Source: Xanthomonas sp.
GTDB taxonomy: Bacteria; Pseudomonadota; Gammaproteobacteria; Xanthomonadales; Xanthomonadaceae
DNA: 64,000 nucleotides
NCBI GenBank assembly: GCA_018262705.1
Contig: JADFDQ010000003.1
Location: 1-64,000, forward strand
Reading direction: 5' to 3'
A program made the translations under genes and the position numbers. The notes below the pieces were generated by a model. That model had not been told where the DNA came from. It was given only the letters and a program-made list of their open reading frames with translations, and did no database searches. Below, piece after piece: positions 20,785 to 33,346 of the stretch (positions are counted from its first letter, which is position 1; every line of letters begins with the position of its first letter).

Positions 20785-20874
20785 CGCGCAGGGCCGGGCC
20801 TGCGCAGCGGGCGAACCGCAGGTTCGAATCCTGGAAATGAAATCGCCCAACACGATGGCTGGGCGTTTCGATAT

Positions 20875-20890
<16 letters not shown>
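20785..20890. repeat. Tandem duplication copy B, continuous with intact tRNA-Lys
   Basis: Counterpart of 20621-20726 at an offset of 164 bp. Confidence 0.9.
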
Positions 20891-20950
<60 letters not shown>

Positions 20951-21016
20951 CGAAAGGGAATGGAATTGTAGCAAGCTCGCGACGGATGCAAAAGAATCTA
21001 CGCGAACTTGAAAAAA

Positions 21017-21094
21017 TGGGGTGGCTGATGGGACTCGAACCCACGACATCTGGAATCACAATCCAGGACTCTAACCAACTGAGCTACAGCCACC
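21017..21094 (-). tRNA. tRNA-His (anticodon GTG)
   Basis: Reverse complement GTGGCTGTAGCTCAGTTGGTTAGAGTCCTGGATTGTGATTCCAGATGTCGTGGGTTCGAGTCCCATCAGCCACCCCA. Confidence 0.95.
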
Positions 21095-21183
21095 ATATTG
21101 GGAAAACACGACACATCCATCCTTGGAGCCCCAGCCGCTCGGCATCCCTGCCTCGCCCTCACGGCGCCTGAGGGCGCCGTTCG

Positions 21184-21242
21184 ACCAACTGAGCTACAGC
21201 CACCATATTGGGAAAACACGACACATCCATCCATGGAGCCCC
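21184..21242 (-). repeat. Duplicated tRNA-His 5' fragment plus upstream flank (tRNA remnant)
   Basis: 59 bp, one mismatch to 21074-21132; contains only about the first 21 nt of tRNA-His (through the D-loop), then unrelated sequence. Confidence 0.9.
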
Positions 21243-21263
21243 CGCCATGCGCTGCCATCGCGA

Positions 21264-21340
21264 TGGCGCGCCCGGCAGGACTCGAACCTGCAACCGCCGG
21301 CTTAGAAGGCCGGTGCTCTATCCGGTTGAGCTACGGGCGC
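21264..21340 (-). tRNA. tRNA-Arg (anticodon TCT)
   Basis: Reverse complement GCGCCCGTAGCTCAACCGGATAGAGCACCGGCCTTCTAAGCCGGCGGTTGCAGGTTCGAGTCCTGCCGGGCGCGCCA. Confidence 0.95.
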
Positions 21341-21372
21341 CCGTACCGAAACCAGACAGCGCGGTGCCGGAT

Positions 21373-21449
21373 TGGTCGGGGTAGAGGGATTCGAACCCCC
21401 GACATCCTGCTCCCAAAGCAGGCGCGCTACCAGACTGCGCTATACCCCG
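21373..21449 (-). tRNA. tRNA-Pro (anticodon TGG)
   Basis: Reverse complement CGGGGTATAGCGCAGTCTGGTAGCGCGCCTGCTTTGGGAGCAGGATGTCGGGGGTTCGAATCCCTCTACCCCGACCA. Confidence 0.95.
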
Positions 21450-21704
21450 CCGGCGGCACCGCCCCGACGCTGCAGACAACCATCCATGACCACCCTGGCG
21501 CCAATGGGCCGAACATTGTCGGCGGTGGCGCCGAGGCTGTCAACGCCGACGGTTGCGCTAGGGCGTGACAGATGCCCCCAAAATAGGCGAAACTACTACG
21601 TTCTGCGACGTCGATCGCGGCCGTGTCCACGGGCCGTGCGCGATCCGTTGCGATCCACCAGTCAACGCGGGTTCCCGCGAACCCGCCTCAGGAGTTTTCG
21701 CATC

Positions 21705-22997
21705 ATGCAAGTTTCGGTCGAGTCCACCGGCTCCCTCGAGCGCCGCGTCATCTTCAGCCTGCCCGCCGACGACATCGACGCCAAGGTCGGCAGCCGCCTG
21801 CGCGAAATCGCGCACACCGTGCGCATCAAGGGCTTCCGCCCCGGCAAGGTGCCGGCCAAGGTGGTCGAGCAGCGCTACGGCGGTCAGGTGCGCGCCGAGA
21901 TCGTCGACGAGCTGGTGCGCGAAGGCCTCGACAAGGCGGTGCGCGACAACGAGCTGAAGGTGGCCGGCTTGCCGCAGGTCAGTCTGGGCGAGGACGCGGC
22001 CGAGGGCGAGCTCAAGTACGTGGCTTCGGTGGAGCTGGTGCCGGATTTCGGCGAGCTCGACATGGAAAAGCTCGAAGTCGTCCGTCCGACCGCCGAGGTC
22101 GGCGAGGAAGACATCGATCGCATGGTCGAGAACTTGCGCGTGCAGCGTGCGACCTGGACCAAGGTGGATCGCGAGGCTAAGCCGGGCGATCTGGTGAATC
22201 TGGAAATTTCCAGCGTCGTCGATGGCGTGCGCACGCCTGCAGAAGGCACGGAAAAAGCCAGCACGGTGCTGGGTTCGGCGTCCATGTACCCGGAAGTCGA
22301 AGCCGCCATCGTCGGCATGCGCGCGGGTGAGGAAAAGACCCAGGACGTGACGCTGCCGGTGGATTGGCCGATGCAGCAATTCGCCGGCAAAACCGTGACC
22401 TCGACCTTCAAGCTGGTTGATGCGGCCGAGCAGGTGTTGCCCGAAGTCAACGCCGCGTTCATCCGCAGCTTCGGCATCAAGAGCGGCGAGTCGGAACAGT
22501 TTCGCAGCGAAATTCGCAGCAACCTCGCGCGCGAGCTTAAGGGCGCTTTGATGACGCGCCTGCGCACGGCGGTCGGCGATCAGCTGGTGGCAACTTACAA
22601 GGATGTCGAGCTGCCGCCGCGCTTGGTCGAATCCGAAGCGCGCGCACTGCATGCCAACGCTGCCGAGGATGCGCGTCGCCGCGGCCAGCAGCTCACCGCA
22701 ACCGAAGACGCCTTCAAGGAAGCGGCGGGCAAGCGCGTGCTGGTCGGCCTGCTGGTCGGCGAGATCGCCCGTCGCAACAACCTGCAGCTGGAGCGCGAGC
22801 GGGTCGAAGAGATGCTGCGCCTGATCGCTTCGACCTACGAGCAGCCCGAGCAGGTGTTCGCGCTGTACCGCAACGATCAGCGCATGATGCAGAACCTGCA
22901 GAACCGGGTGATGGAAGAGCAGGTGATCGACTGGATCGCCGAACGCGCCAAGCACACGGAGCAGGCGATGAGTTTCACCGACGCGCTGGGGAATTGA
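21705..22997 (+). CDS. tig: Trigger factor
   Basis: '[32 protein letters not shown]...[23 protein letters not shown]'. Confidence 0.97.
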   Translation: MQVSVESTGSLERRVIFSLPADDIDAKVGSRLREIAHTVRIKGFRPGKVPAKVVEQRYGGQVRAEIVDELVREGLDKAVRDNELKVAGLPQVSLGEDAAEGELKYVASVELVPDFGELDMEKLEVVRPTAEVGEEDIDRMVENLRVQRATWTKVDREAKPGDLVNLEISSVVDGVRTPAEGTEKASTVLGSASMYPEVEAAIVGMRAGEEKTQDVTLPVDWPMQQFAGKTVTSTFKLVDAAEQVLPEVNAAFIRSFGIKSGESEQFRSEIRSNLARELKGALMTRLRTAVGDQLVATYKDVELPPRLVESEARALHANAAEDARRRGQQLTATEDAFKEAAGKRVLVGLLVGEIARRNNLQLERERVEEMLRLIASTYEQPEQVFALYRNDQRMMQNLQNRVMEEQVIDWIAERAKHTEQAMSFTDALGN

Positions 22998-23068
22998 TCG
23001 CCGCGGGTCGGGAACTTCCCGGCCGCCGTGCGACTCCATTCTTCATCAAACCGCGAGAATTTCCGCCC

Positions 23069-23692
23069 ATGGATCCGATCAAAGCCCTGAATCTAGTGCC
23101 GATGGTGGTCGAACAGACCAGCCGCGGCGAGCGCGCCTACGACATCTATTCGCGCCTGCTCAAGGAGCGCGTGATCTTCCTCGTCGGCGGGATCGACGAT
23201 CACGTTGCCAACGTGATCGTCGCGCAGATGTTGTTTCTGGAAGCGGAAAATCCGGAAAAGGACATCAGCCTGTACATCAACTCGCCGGGCGGCATCGTCA
23301 CGGCGGGCATGGCGATCTACGACACCATGCAGTACATCCGTCCCGACGTGAGCACGATCTGCGTCGGCCAGGCGGCGTCGATGGGCGCGGTGCTGCTCGC
23401 CGCGGGTGCGCCCGGCAAGCGCTATGCGCTGCCCAATTCGCGGGTGATGATCCATCAGCCGTTGGGCGGAGCGCAGGGGCAGGCTGCCGACATCGACATC
23501 CAGGCGCGCGAGATTCTGGCGATGCGCGAGCGGCTGAACGAGATTCTGGCGCGCCACACCGGACAGCCGATCGAAACCATCGCCCGCGACACCGATCGCG
23601 ACAATTTCAAGAGCGCGCCGGCGGCGCGCGACTACGGGCTGGTGGATCAGGTTCTCAACCGGCGTCCGGACGAGTCGATCCAGAATGGTTGA
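23069..23692 (+). CDS. clpP: ATP-dependent Clp protease proteolytic subunit
   Basis: '[52 protein letters not shown]', '[14 protein letters not shown]'. Confidence 0.98.
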   Translation: MDPIKALNLVPMVVEQTSRGERAYDIYSRLLKERVIFLVGGIDDHVANVIVAQMLFLEAENPEKDISLYINSPGGIVTAGMAIYDTMQYIRPDVSTICVGQAASMGAVLLAAGAPGKRYALPNSRVMIHQPLGGAQGQAADIDIQAREILAMRERLNEILARHTGQPIETIARDTDRDNFKSAPAARDYGLVDQVLNRRPDESIQNG

Positions 23693-23794
23693 GGCGCCAT
23701 GGCGTCCTTCGCGGACGGCGTGGTTTTCCGACGCGGCGGCGTATAGTACCCTCGGGTCGGTTCGATGCCGGACCCGGCAGCAAGTGAGTGGCGA

Positions 23795-25084
23795 ATGAGC
23801 GAAGACAGGGCAGGACGCAACAGCGGCGACGGCGGCAAGATCCTGTACTGCTCTTTCTGCGGAAAGAGCCAGCACGAGGTGCGCAAGCTGATCGCCGGCC
23901 CGAGCGTGTTCATCTGCGATGAATGCGTCGATCTGTGCAACGACATCATCCGCGAGGAACTGGAAGACAAGACCCAGGCCACGCGCAGTTCGCTGCCCAA
24001 GCCACGCGAAATCCTCGAGGTGCTCGACCAGTACGTGATCGGCCAGCAGCGCGCCAAGCGCACGCTGGCGGTCGCGGTCTACAACCACTACAAGCGCATC
24101 GAGAGCCGGCAGAAGAACGACGACGTCGAGCTGTCCAAATCCAACATCCTGCTGGTCGGGCCGACCGGTTCGGGCAAGACGCTGCTGGCGGAAACGCTGG
24201 CGCGCATGCTAAACGTGCCGTTCACCATGGCCGACGCCACCACGCTGACCGAAGCCGGCTACGTCGGCGAGGACGTGGAAAACATCATCCAGAAGCTGCT
24301 GCAAAAATGCGACTACGACGTCGAGAAGGCGCAGCAGGGCATCGTCTATATCGACGAAATCGACAAGATTTCGCGCAAGAGCGAGAACCCGTCGATCACC
24401 CGCGACGTGTCCGGCGAGGGCGTGCAGCAGGCATTGCTGAAGCTGATCGAAGGTACGCTGGCCAGCGTGCCGCCGCAGGGCGGACGCAAGCATCCGCAGC
24501 AGGAATTTCTGCAGGTCGACACCCGCAACATCCTGTTCATCGTCGGCGGCGCGTTTGCCGGTCTGGATAAAGTGATCCAGCAGCGCAGCACAGAGTCCGG
24601 CGGGATTGGCTTCGGCGCCAAGGTCAAGAGCGCCGAGCGCAAGGCCGACATCGGCCAGGTGCTGGCCCAGGTCGAACCCGAGGATCTGATCAAGTACGGC
24701 TTGATTCCCGAGTTCGTCGGCCGCCTGCCGGTGGTCGCGACTCTGGAGGAGCTCGACGAGTCGGCGCTGATCAAGATCCTGACCGAACCGAAAAACGCCA
24801 TCACCAAGCAGTTCCGCAAGTTGTTCGAGATGGAAGGCGTGGAGCTGGAAATCCGTCCGGACGCGCTGGCGGCAATCGCCAAGAAGGCGCTCAAGCGCAA
24901 GACCGGCGCGCGCGGATTGCGCACGATTGTCGAATCGACCCTGCTCGACACCATGTTCGAACTGCCGTCGCTGGAAAACGTCAGCAAGGTGGTGGTCGAC
25001 GAGTCGGTGATCGAACACAAGTCCGATCCGTATCTGATCTACCAGAATGCACCGACGCCGGCCAAGGTGGCTTCGGCGGATTGA
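23795..25084 (+). CDS. clpX: ATP-dependent Clp protease ATP-binding subunit
   Basis: Zinc finger '[29 protein letters not shown]', '[16 protein letters not shown]'. Confidence 0.98.
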   Translation: MSEDRAGRNSGDGGKILYCSFCGKSQHEVRKLIAGPSVFICDECVDLCNDIIREELEDKTQATRSSLPKPREILEVLDQYVIGQQRAKRTLAVAVYNHYKRIESRQKNDDVELSKSNILLVGPTGSGKTLLAETLARMLNVPFTMADATTLTEAGYVGEDVENIIQKLLQKCDYDVEKAQQGIVYIDEIDKISRKSENPSITRDVSGEGVQQALLKLIEGTLASVPPQGGRKHPQQEFLQVDTRNILFIVGGAFAGLDKVIQQRSTESGGIGFGAKVKSAERKADIGQVLAQVEPEDLIKYGLIPEFVGRLPVVATLEELDESALIKILTEPKNAITKQFRKLFEMEGVELEIRPDALAAIAKKALKRKTGARGLRTIVESTLLDTMFELPSLENVSKVVVDESVIEHKSDPYLIYQNAPTPAKVASAD

Positions 25085-25332
25085 CGTGACGCAAGGCCGC
25101 CGCAGGGCGGCCTTCGCATTGGGCGGGTCGCCGCGTGGGCTCCGAGAGTAGAGTAGGCGTTCGGTCGCGGTTCAGAGCGAATGGAACGAATTACAATGTC
25201 TTGAGGAACCCTGATCAAGTCGTTCTGGTTCGTCATGCCCGCCTTCGTGGGGATGGAATCGCGTATTCAGCGTAGCCTTGAATCCGCGTTGATCCGCGTC
25301 AACAAGCAGTTGCGAGTGTGGCGCATCCCGCG

Positions 25333-25363
25333 CTTGCAACCGGCCCGCGCCGGCCCCATAAAC
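25333..25363 (+). promoter_or_regulatory. Candidate sigma-32 (heat-shock) promoter for lon
   Basis: CTTGCAA - 14 nt - CCCCATAAA resembles the RpoH consensus CTTGAAA-N(11-16)-CCCCATNT; about 45 nt upstream of the lon ATG. Confidence 0.65.
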
Positions 25364-25409
25364 ACTCCATGGCGGCGCCGACGCGTCGCGACCGTTGTTC
25401 GGAGTCCTT

Positions 25410-27872
<2,463 letters not shown>

Positions 27873-27926
27873 TCGTCACGATTTCGTCCATTCGCGCCGA
27901 AAGCCGCGCCAGCGTTGCGTTTCGTG

Positions 27927-27955
27927 TTGCATGCCGGCAATCGCACTGGTATAAG
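27927..27955 (+). promoter_or_regulatory. Candidate sigma-70 promoter for hupB
   Basis: TTGCAT-17 bp-TATAAG upstream of hupB. Confidence 0.65.
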
Positions 27956-28075
27956 GTCGAAGACCGCAGCGTGCACGCTTGACGTTGCGGCAAGCCCGGG
28001 CCGGCGACAGGGGAGCGCCGCCGGATCCGGTCAATCGATTTCGAGTGCCCTTCCTGCAACGGAGCCAACAATCCA

Positions 28076-28348
28076 ATGAACAAAGCCGATTTCATCGAAG
28101 CCGTGGCCGATGCCGCGGAACTCACCAAGGCCGACGCCGGCCGCGCCGTCGATGCGATGATCCATGCCGTCACCAAAGCCCTGAAGAAGGGCGATTCGGT
28201 CACCCTGGTGGGCTTCGGCACCTTCTCGGTCCGCAAGCGTGGTGCCCGCACCGGCCGCAACCCGCGCACCGGCGAGACCATCAAGATCAAGGCCTCGAAG
28301 AACCCGGCGTTCAAGGCCGGCAAGGCGCTGAAGGACGCGGTCAACTGA
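28076..28348 (+). CDS. hupB: DNA-binding protein HU
   Basis: '[28 protein letters not shown]...[26 protein letters not shown]'. Confidence 0.97.
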   Translation: MNKADFIEAVADAAELTKADAGRAVDAMIHAVTKALKKGDSVTLVGFGTFSVRKRGARTGRNPRTGETIKIKASKNPAFKAGKALKDAVN

Positions 28349-28521
28349 TACCGTTGTTCCCGTGAGCGTTGTTGAGGAGCCCGGCCATGCGCCGGGCTTC
28401 TTGTCTGCGTCCCGTTTGACTGGCCGGGGTTCGATCCACGGTTTCGCGACGCGGCAGGCGCTGCGATAATCCCGGCAGCATTCGCATCCCGCGTGATGGC
28501 GAGTGCGTTTCCACGCAGTGT

Positions 28522-28596
28522 GGGCACTTAGCTCAGCGGTAGAGCGGCTCCTTTACACGGAGCGGGTCGGGGGTTCGATCCCCTCAGTGCCCACCA
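28522..28596 (+). tRNA. tRNA-Val (anticodon TAC)
   Basis: GGGCACTTAGCTCAGCGGTAGAGCGGCTCCTTTACACGGAGCGGGTCGGGGGTTCGATCCCCTCAGTGCCCACCA. Confidence 0.96.
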
Positions 28597-28611
28597 TCTT
28601 CAAGTTTCATA

Positions 28612-28640
28612 TTGCACGGCAGCAATGCGTCCGCTACACT
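28612..28640 (+). promoter_or_regulatory. Candidate sigma-70 promoter for tRNA-Asp
   Basis: TTGCAC-17 bp-TACACT between the two tRNAs, 13 nt before the tRNA-Asp 5' end. Confidence 0.6.
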
Positions 28641-28653
28641 TGCCGTTCTCTGC

Positions 28654-28730
28654 GGAGTGGTAGTTCAGTCGGTTAGAATGCTGGCCTGTCACGCCGGAGG
28701 TCGCGGGTTCGAGTCCCGTCCACTCCGCCA
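28654..28730 (+). tRNA. tRNA-Asp (anticodon GTC)
   Basis: GGAGTGGTAGTTCAGTCGGTTAGAATGCTGGCCTGTCACGCCGGAGGTCGCGGGTTCGAGTCCCGTCCACTCCGCCA. Confidence 0.96.
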
Positions 28731-28742
28731 GATTCGATGCCG

Positions 28743-28769
28743 AGCCCCGCAGCAATGCGGGGCTTTTTT
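28743..28769 (+). terminator. Rho-independent terminator after tRNA-Asp
   Basis: AGCCCCGC-AGCAAT-GCGGGGCT followed by T-run. Confidence 0.9.
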
Positions 28770-28848
28770 CGTCTTCGGAGCCGGCGAAAGGGAAATCATG
28801 CGGCAGGTCGCGCTAAACTAGTTGGCTGAACCCGACTCTGCGCCCATC

Positions 28849-30816
28849 ATGCTGCAAGCCCTCCGCGATAAGACCACCGGCTGGATTGCCGGAATCATCC
28901 TCACGATCGTGACGGTTCCGTTTGCGTTCTTCGGCATGGAATCGTACATGCAGCAGAGCGTGGAGACCTATGTCGCCCGCATCGCGCAGCCGCCCTCGTG
29001 GTGGACTTCGGCGCCGGACGTCTGGCCGTTCACCTATCTGTGGACGACGGCCGACATCGAACCGGAAGCGTTCCGCCAGCGCCTTGATCTGATGCGCGAG
29101 AGCATGCGCTCTCGCCAGGGCGAGAATTTCGATGCCAAGCAGTTCGAGTCGAAAGAAAACAAGCGCCGGGTCATCGACGGACTGATCGACGAGCAGGTGA
29201 TGCAGTTCGCCGCGGCCCGCAGCGACATCGAAATCGGCGACACCGAGGTGCGCAATGCGATCCAGTCGATGCCCGATTTCCAGGTCGACGGCGCCTTCAA
29301 TCCGGACCGCTACCAGATGGTGCTTGCAGCGCAGGTGCCGCCGATGATGCCACGGCAATTGGAGGCCAGGATTCGCGATGGTCTGAAAAACGAGCTCGTG
29401 CCTTCCGGTATCGCCGATTCCGCGTTCGTCACCAACGCCGAGGTCGATCGCTTGATGCGCCTGCTCGGTGAAAAGCGCGACGTCAATTGGGTGATGCTGC
29501 CGGCGCCGCCCGCCGACGTTGCGCCGGTGAGCGATGCCGAGATCAACGCTTGGTACGGCGCGCACCGCAGCGATTTCCGCAAGCCGGAGTCGGTGCGCCT
29601 CGAGTACGTTCTGGTGGACGGCAGCACGCTGCCCAAGCCGGCTGCGGACGAGGCGGCGTTGCGGCAGCTTTACCAGCAGAACATCGCCAAGTATTCCACG
29701 GTTGAACAGCGCGAAGTCGCGGACATCCTGGTGCAGGTCGCGGCCGATGCCGGCGACGCCGACAAGAAAGCGGCTGAAGCGCGCGCCAACAAGCTGGCGG
29801 CCGAAGCGCGCGCGGTCGGGGCCGATTTTGCGGCGCTGGCGCGGGCCAACTCGGACGACCCCGTGGCCAAGGGCAACGGCGGCAATCTGGGCTGGCAGAC
29901 CAAGGGCGGAATGCCGGGCGCGTTCGACGATGCCGTGTTCGCGATGCGTGCCGGTGAGGTGCGTGGCCCGATCAAGATCGGCAACGACTGGCATATCCTC
30001 AAGGTCGACCAGATTCGTCCCGCCGTGCAGCGGCCGTTCGAGGACGTGCGCGCCGAACTCGAACGTGAGGCGCAAGAAGGTTCGCAGGAGCGCGTGTTCA
30101 ACGATCTGATCGGCAAGCTGGTCGATGAGGTGCTCAAGGCGCCGACTTCGTTGGAGCCGGCCGCCAAGGCGATGGGATTGACCGTGCAGACCACGCCGGC
30201 GTTCACGCGGGCCGGCGGGCCGGGAATCGCCGGCGAGCAGAAAGTGCTGCGACAGGCGTTTTTGGAAACGCTGATCCAGGACGGAACGGCCAGCGATCCG
30301 ATCGAGCTGGGGCCGAGCAAATCGGTGCTGATTCGCGTCATCGACCATGAGGCCGAGCGCGCGCTGCCGCTGGCGCAGGTGCGTGACGCGGTGATCGCCG
30401 CGATCCGCGCCGACCGTCAGCGCAAAGCGGCCACGGCTGCGGCCGACGCGCTGCTTGCTGCCGCGCAGTCCAAGGGGCTTGCGGCGGCAGCCGATGCGGC
30501 GAAGCTGGCAATGGGGGGGCTGGACGGCCTGCAGCGCGGCATGCCGATTCCGTCGCCACAGGCGGTGGAAGTGCTGTTCAACCAGCCGGGGCCGGAGAAC
30601 GACAAGCCGCATCTTGGCAAGGCGATGGTCGCGGGGCAGTACATGGTGTTTGCCATCCGCGCCGTGCATGCGGGCGATCCGAGTCAGGCGACCGCGCAGG
30701 ATCGCACCACGATCCGCGAACAGATGGCGCAGGCCGACGGCATGCGCGCCCGCGAAGCGTTCGTGCGCGCGCTGCGCGCGCGCTACAAGATCAAGGTGGC
30801 GGAAGACCGGCTCTGA
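28849..30816 (+). CDS. ppiD: Peptidyl-prolyl cis-trans isomerase D (PpiD/SurA-N type)
   Basis: 'MLQALRDKTTGWIAGIILTIVTVPFAFFGMESYM' single N-terminal TM; parvulin-like 'ADFAALARANSDDPVAKGNGGNLGWQTKGGMPGAFDDAVFAMRAGEVRGPIK'. Confidence 0.93.
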   Translation: MLQALRDKTTGWIAGIILTIVTVPFAFFGMESYMQQSVETYVARIAQPPSWWTSAPDVWPFTYLWTTADIEPEAFRQRLDLMRESMRSRQGENFDAKQFESKENKRRVIDGLIDEQVMQFAAARSDIEIGDTEVRNAIQSMPDFQVDGAFNPDRYQMVLAAQVPPMMPRQLEARIRDGLKNELVPSGIADSAFVTNAEVDRLMRLLGEKRDVNWVMLPAPPADVAPVSDAEINAWYGAHRSDFRKPESVRLEYVLVDGSTLPKPAADEAALRQLYQQNIAKYSTVEQREVADILVQVAADAGDADKKAAEARANKLAAEARAVGADFAALARANSDDPVAKGNGGNLGWQTKGGMPGAFDDAVFAMRAGEVRGPIKIGNDWHILKVDQIRPAVQRPFEDVRAELEREAQEGSQERVFNDLIGKLVDEVLKAPTSLEPAAKAMGLTVQTTPAFTRAGGPGIAGEQKVLRQAFLETLIQDGTASDPIELGPSKSVLIRVIDHEAERALPLAQVRDAVIAAIRADRQRKAATAAADALLAAAQSKGLAAAADAAKLAMGGLDGLQRGMPIPSPQAVEVLFNQPGPENDKPHLGKAMVAGQYMVFAIRAVHAGDPSQATAQDRTTIREQMAQADGMRAREAFVRALRARYKIKVAEDRL

Positions 30817-30843
30817 CGTCGGCACCGGTTTAAGCAACAACAG

Positions 30844-30870
30844 GCCCGACGGTTGCTCGTCGGGCTTTTT
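30844..30870 (+). terminator. Rho-independent terminator after ppiD
   Basis: GCCCGACG-GTTGCT-CGTCGGGC-TTTTT. Confidence 0.88.
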
Positions 30871-30897
30871 ATTGTTCCTTCTCCCTGAAGGAACGCA

Positions 30898-31686
30898 TCA
30901 CTCGATCCCGCTCATGCCCATGATGTTGTAGCCGGCATCCACATAGGTGACCTCGCCGGTGATGCCATTGGCCAGATCCGAGCACAGGAACGCAGCCGCA
31001 TTGCCCACGTCTTCAATCGTCACCACCCGGCGCAGCGGCGCGGCGGCTTCGAATGCACTGAGCATCTTGCGGAAATTGGCCACGCCACTGGCGGCCAAGG
31101 TGCGGATCGGGCCGGCCGAAATCGCATTCACGCGGGTGCCCTCCGGGCCCAGCGCCATCGCCATGTAGCGCACGGTGGCTTCCAGCGAGGCCTTGGCCAC
31201 GCCCATCGTGTTGTAGTTGGCCAGTGCGCGCTCTGCGCCCAGATACGACAGGGTCAAAACGCTGCCGTTGCGGCCTTTCATCAACGGGCGCGCCGCCTTG
31301 CCCAGCGCTGCCAGCGAATAGGCGCTGATGTCGTGGGCGATGTGGTAGCGCTCGCGGTTGATGCCATCGAGAAAATCGCCTTCAATCGCTTCACGCGGGG
31401 CAAACGCGATGCAATGCACGAGGATGTCGAAGCCATCGCTCCAATGTTTGCCCAGTTCGGCAAAGCAGTTGTCGATTTGCGCGTCGTCGGCCACGTCCAG
31501 CGGCAAGACTATTTTGCTGCCGTACTCGGCGGCGGCGTCTTCCACCCGCGATTTCAGTTTCTCGTTCTGATAGGTCAACGCCAACTCCGCGCCTTCGCGG
31601 TGGAAGGCGTCGGCAATGCCGGTGGCGATGGAACGTTGGCTGGCGATGCCGGTGACCAGCGCACGCTTGCCTTGCAGGAATCCCAT
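30898..31686 (-). CDS. fabI: Enoyl-[acyl-carrier-protein] reductase [NADH]
   Basis: '[40 protein letters not shown]', '[25 protein letters not shown]'. Confidence 0.96.
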   Translation of the reverse strand: MGFLQGKRALVTGIASQRSIATGIADAFHREGAELALTYQNEKLKSRVEDAAAEYGSKIVLPLDVADDAQIDNCFAELGKHWSDGFDILVHCIAFAPREAIEGDFLDGINRERYHIAHDISAYSLAALGKAARPLMKGRNGSVLTLSYLGAERALANYNTMGVAKASLEATVRYMAMALGPEGTRVNAISAGPIRTLAASGVANFRKMLSAFEAAAPLRRVVTIEDVGNAAAFLCSDLANGITGEVTYVDAGYNIMGMSGIE

Positions 31687-31822
31687 GGTGTCTCCTTGTG
31701 AGTTGCGCGTGGGGCGCGCCGAGCGAATGCTCTAGTTTGCCTTGCGCGGCTGTTTGCGGCCAGCCTGGACAGATGCTGCAGACAGATGCTGAATTCCTGC
31801 TTTAGCCTCTTCCCCGGTCCCC

Positions 31823-32584
31823 TTACCCCCGAAATCCATCCTTCCAGCTGCGCAGGATCGCGAACGTGTCGACCACGCTCGCCGGTGTACGTCCGGCATG
31901 GCGCGCCGCCGCTGTCTGGATGGCGTGGGTGTCGCAGCGCAAAAACGGGTTGCAGGCGCGTTCGCTGCCGAGTGAGACCGGAAGTGTCGGACGCCCCACG
32001 GCGCGATCCGCGCGTGCCTGCGTCGCGCGCTTGCGCAATGCGGGGTTGTCCGGGTCGACCGTTCGCGCGAATGCGGCGTTAGCAAGGGTGTATTCGTGCG
32101 CGCAGCACACCAACGTGGTTGCGGGCAGACCGGCCAGCCGTTGCAGGGAGCCGTGCATCTGTTCCGGCGAGCCTTCGAACATGCGTCCGCAGCCGAGGCT
32201 GAACAAGGTATCGCCGCAAAACAGCAGCCCCTCGCCAACGTAGGCGACGTGGCTGCGGGTATGCCCGGGCACGGCCAATACCTGGAACTGCCATGGCCCG
32301 ATCGCGATAGCGTCGCCTTCGTCAATGCGCCGGGTGGCTTGCACGATCCGCGCATCGCGCGGTGCGTACACGGCGGTGTCCGGCCAGCGCGCCAGCAGTT
32401 CGGCAACGCCTCCGGTGTGGTCGGCGTGGTGGTGGGTCAGCAGGATGGCATGCGGGGGCAGGTCGCCGAGGGCGGAGAAAACCGGCGCGGCCGCCCCGGG
32501 ATCGACCACCAGCGCACGCCCGCCGCGATCGCGCAGCGTCCAGATGTAGTTGTCCTCGAAGGCGGGGATGGGCTGCAGGGTCAT
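31823..32584 (-). CDS. gloB: Hydroxyacylglutathione hydrolase (glyoxalase II)
   Basis: 'PIPAFEDNYIWTLRD', 'ILLTHHHADHTGGVAELL', 'VPGHTRSHVAYV', 'LFCGDTLFSLGCGRMFEGSPEQMHGSL'. Confidence 0.95.
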   Translation of the reverse strand: MTLQPIPAFEDNYIWTLRDRGGRALVVDPGAAAPVFSALGDLPPHAILLTHHHADHTGGVAELLARWPDTAVYAPRDARIVQATRRIDEGDAIAIGPWQFQVLAVPGHTRSHVAYVGEGLLFCGDTLFSLGCGRMFEGSPEQMHGSLQRLAGLPATTLVCCAHEYTLANAAFARTVDPDNPALRKRATQARADRAVGRPTLPVSLGSERACNPFLRCDTHAIQTAAARHAGRTPASVVDTFAILRSWKDGFRG

Positions 32585-32683
32585 GGCTGTCGTGGTCTGC
32601 CTTGGAGCAGACGATCATCATCGCACCGACCGTCGCCGCTGGATTGCCGTGACGTGCGGGCGTCTTTCCCGCAAAATCAGAGG

Positions 32684-33346
32684 ATGGCCTCCGCGCTCCG
32701 CAGATCCGTCGCACCGAACGCCGCCGAGACGTGGTTTACCGGCCCACGCGGGAAATTGCTGCTCGATCACGAGGCGGCGAGCGTGCGTGCGGCGCTGCAG
32801 CAGTTTCCCCGCCAGCGCAGCCTGTGGCTGGGGCCAGCGGCTGCAGACTTGATTCTTGACGACGATGCGGCGCCGCCGCTGCGATTGCATCCGACGGCCG
32901 GCACGCTTGTCGGCGACCTGCGGTGCGGGTTGCCGTTGCCGATCGTCAGCGAATGTTGCGCGCTGGTCATCGTCCAGCACGCGGCGGATATGGCGTGCGA
33001 TCCGCAGGCGCTGCTCGAAGAATGCGCGCGTGTGTTGATTCCCGGTGGCTGGCTGTGGCTGCTGGCACTGAATCCGCTGGCGCCATGGCGTTTGCGCTGG
33101 AGCGGGAACGGACTGCGCGGTTACGAGCCGGTGACGTGGCGGCGACGCCTGCGCGCGGTCGGTCTGCAGCCGGAGCCAGTGTCGTATGGATTGGGTCCGT
33201 ATTGGCGTTCGCAAGCCGTTTCGGAACCGCGCCCGGGCGTTGGCCTTCGCCCGGCGTTTCTGCTGCGCGGCGACAAGCGCACGATCCCGCTGACGCCCGT
33301 GCGCAGCGCTCGCCCGATCGGCCCTCAAGCAGGAACGGTGGCGTGA
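32684..33346 (+). CDS. SAM-dependent methyltransferase-domain protein
   Basis: '[43 protein letters not shown]', class I MTase-like motif; stop overlaps GTG of rnhA. Confidence 0.7.
   Translation: MASALRRSVAPNAAETWFTGPRGKLLLDHEAASVRAALQQFPRQRSLWLGPAAADLILDDDAAPPLRLHPTAGTLVGDLRCGLPLPIVSECCALVIVQHAADMACDPQALLEECARVLIPGGWLWLLALNPLAPWRLRWSGNGLRGYEPVTWRRRLRAVGLQPEPVSYGLGPYWRSQAVSEPRPGVGLRPAFLLRGDKRTIPLTPVRSARPIGPQAGTVA

Noticed and set aside
23012-23045. Possible sigma-32 promoter upstream of clpP ('cttcccggccgccgtgcgactccattc')
   Set aside because: Spacing is plausible but both hexamers deviate too far from consensus to claim.
28813-30840. 675-aa minus-strand ORF
   Set aside because: Antisense to ppiD; GC-skewed mirror ORF.
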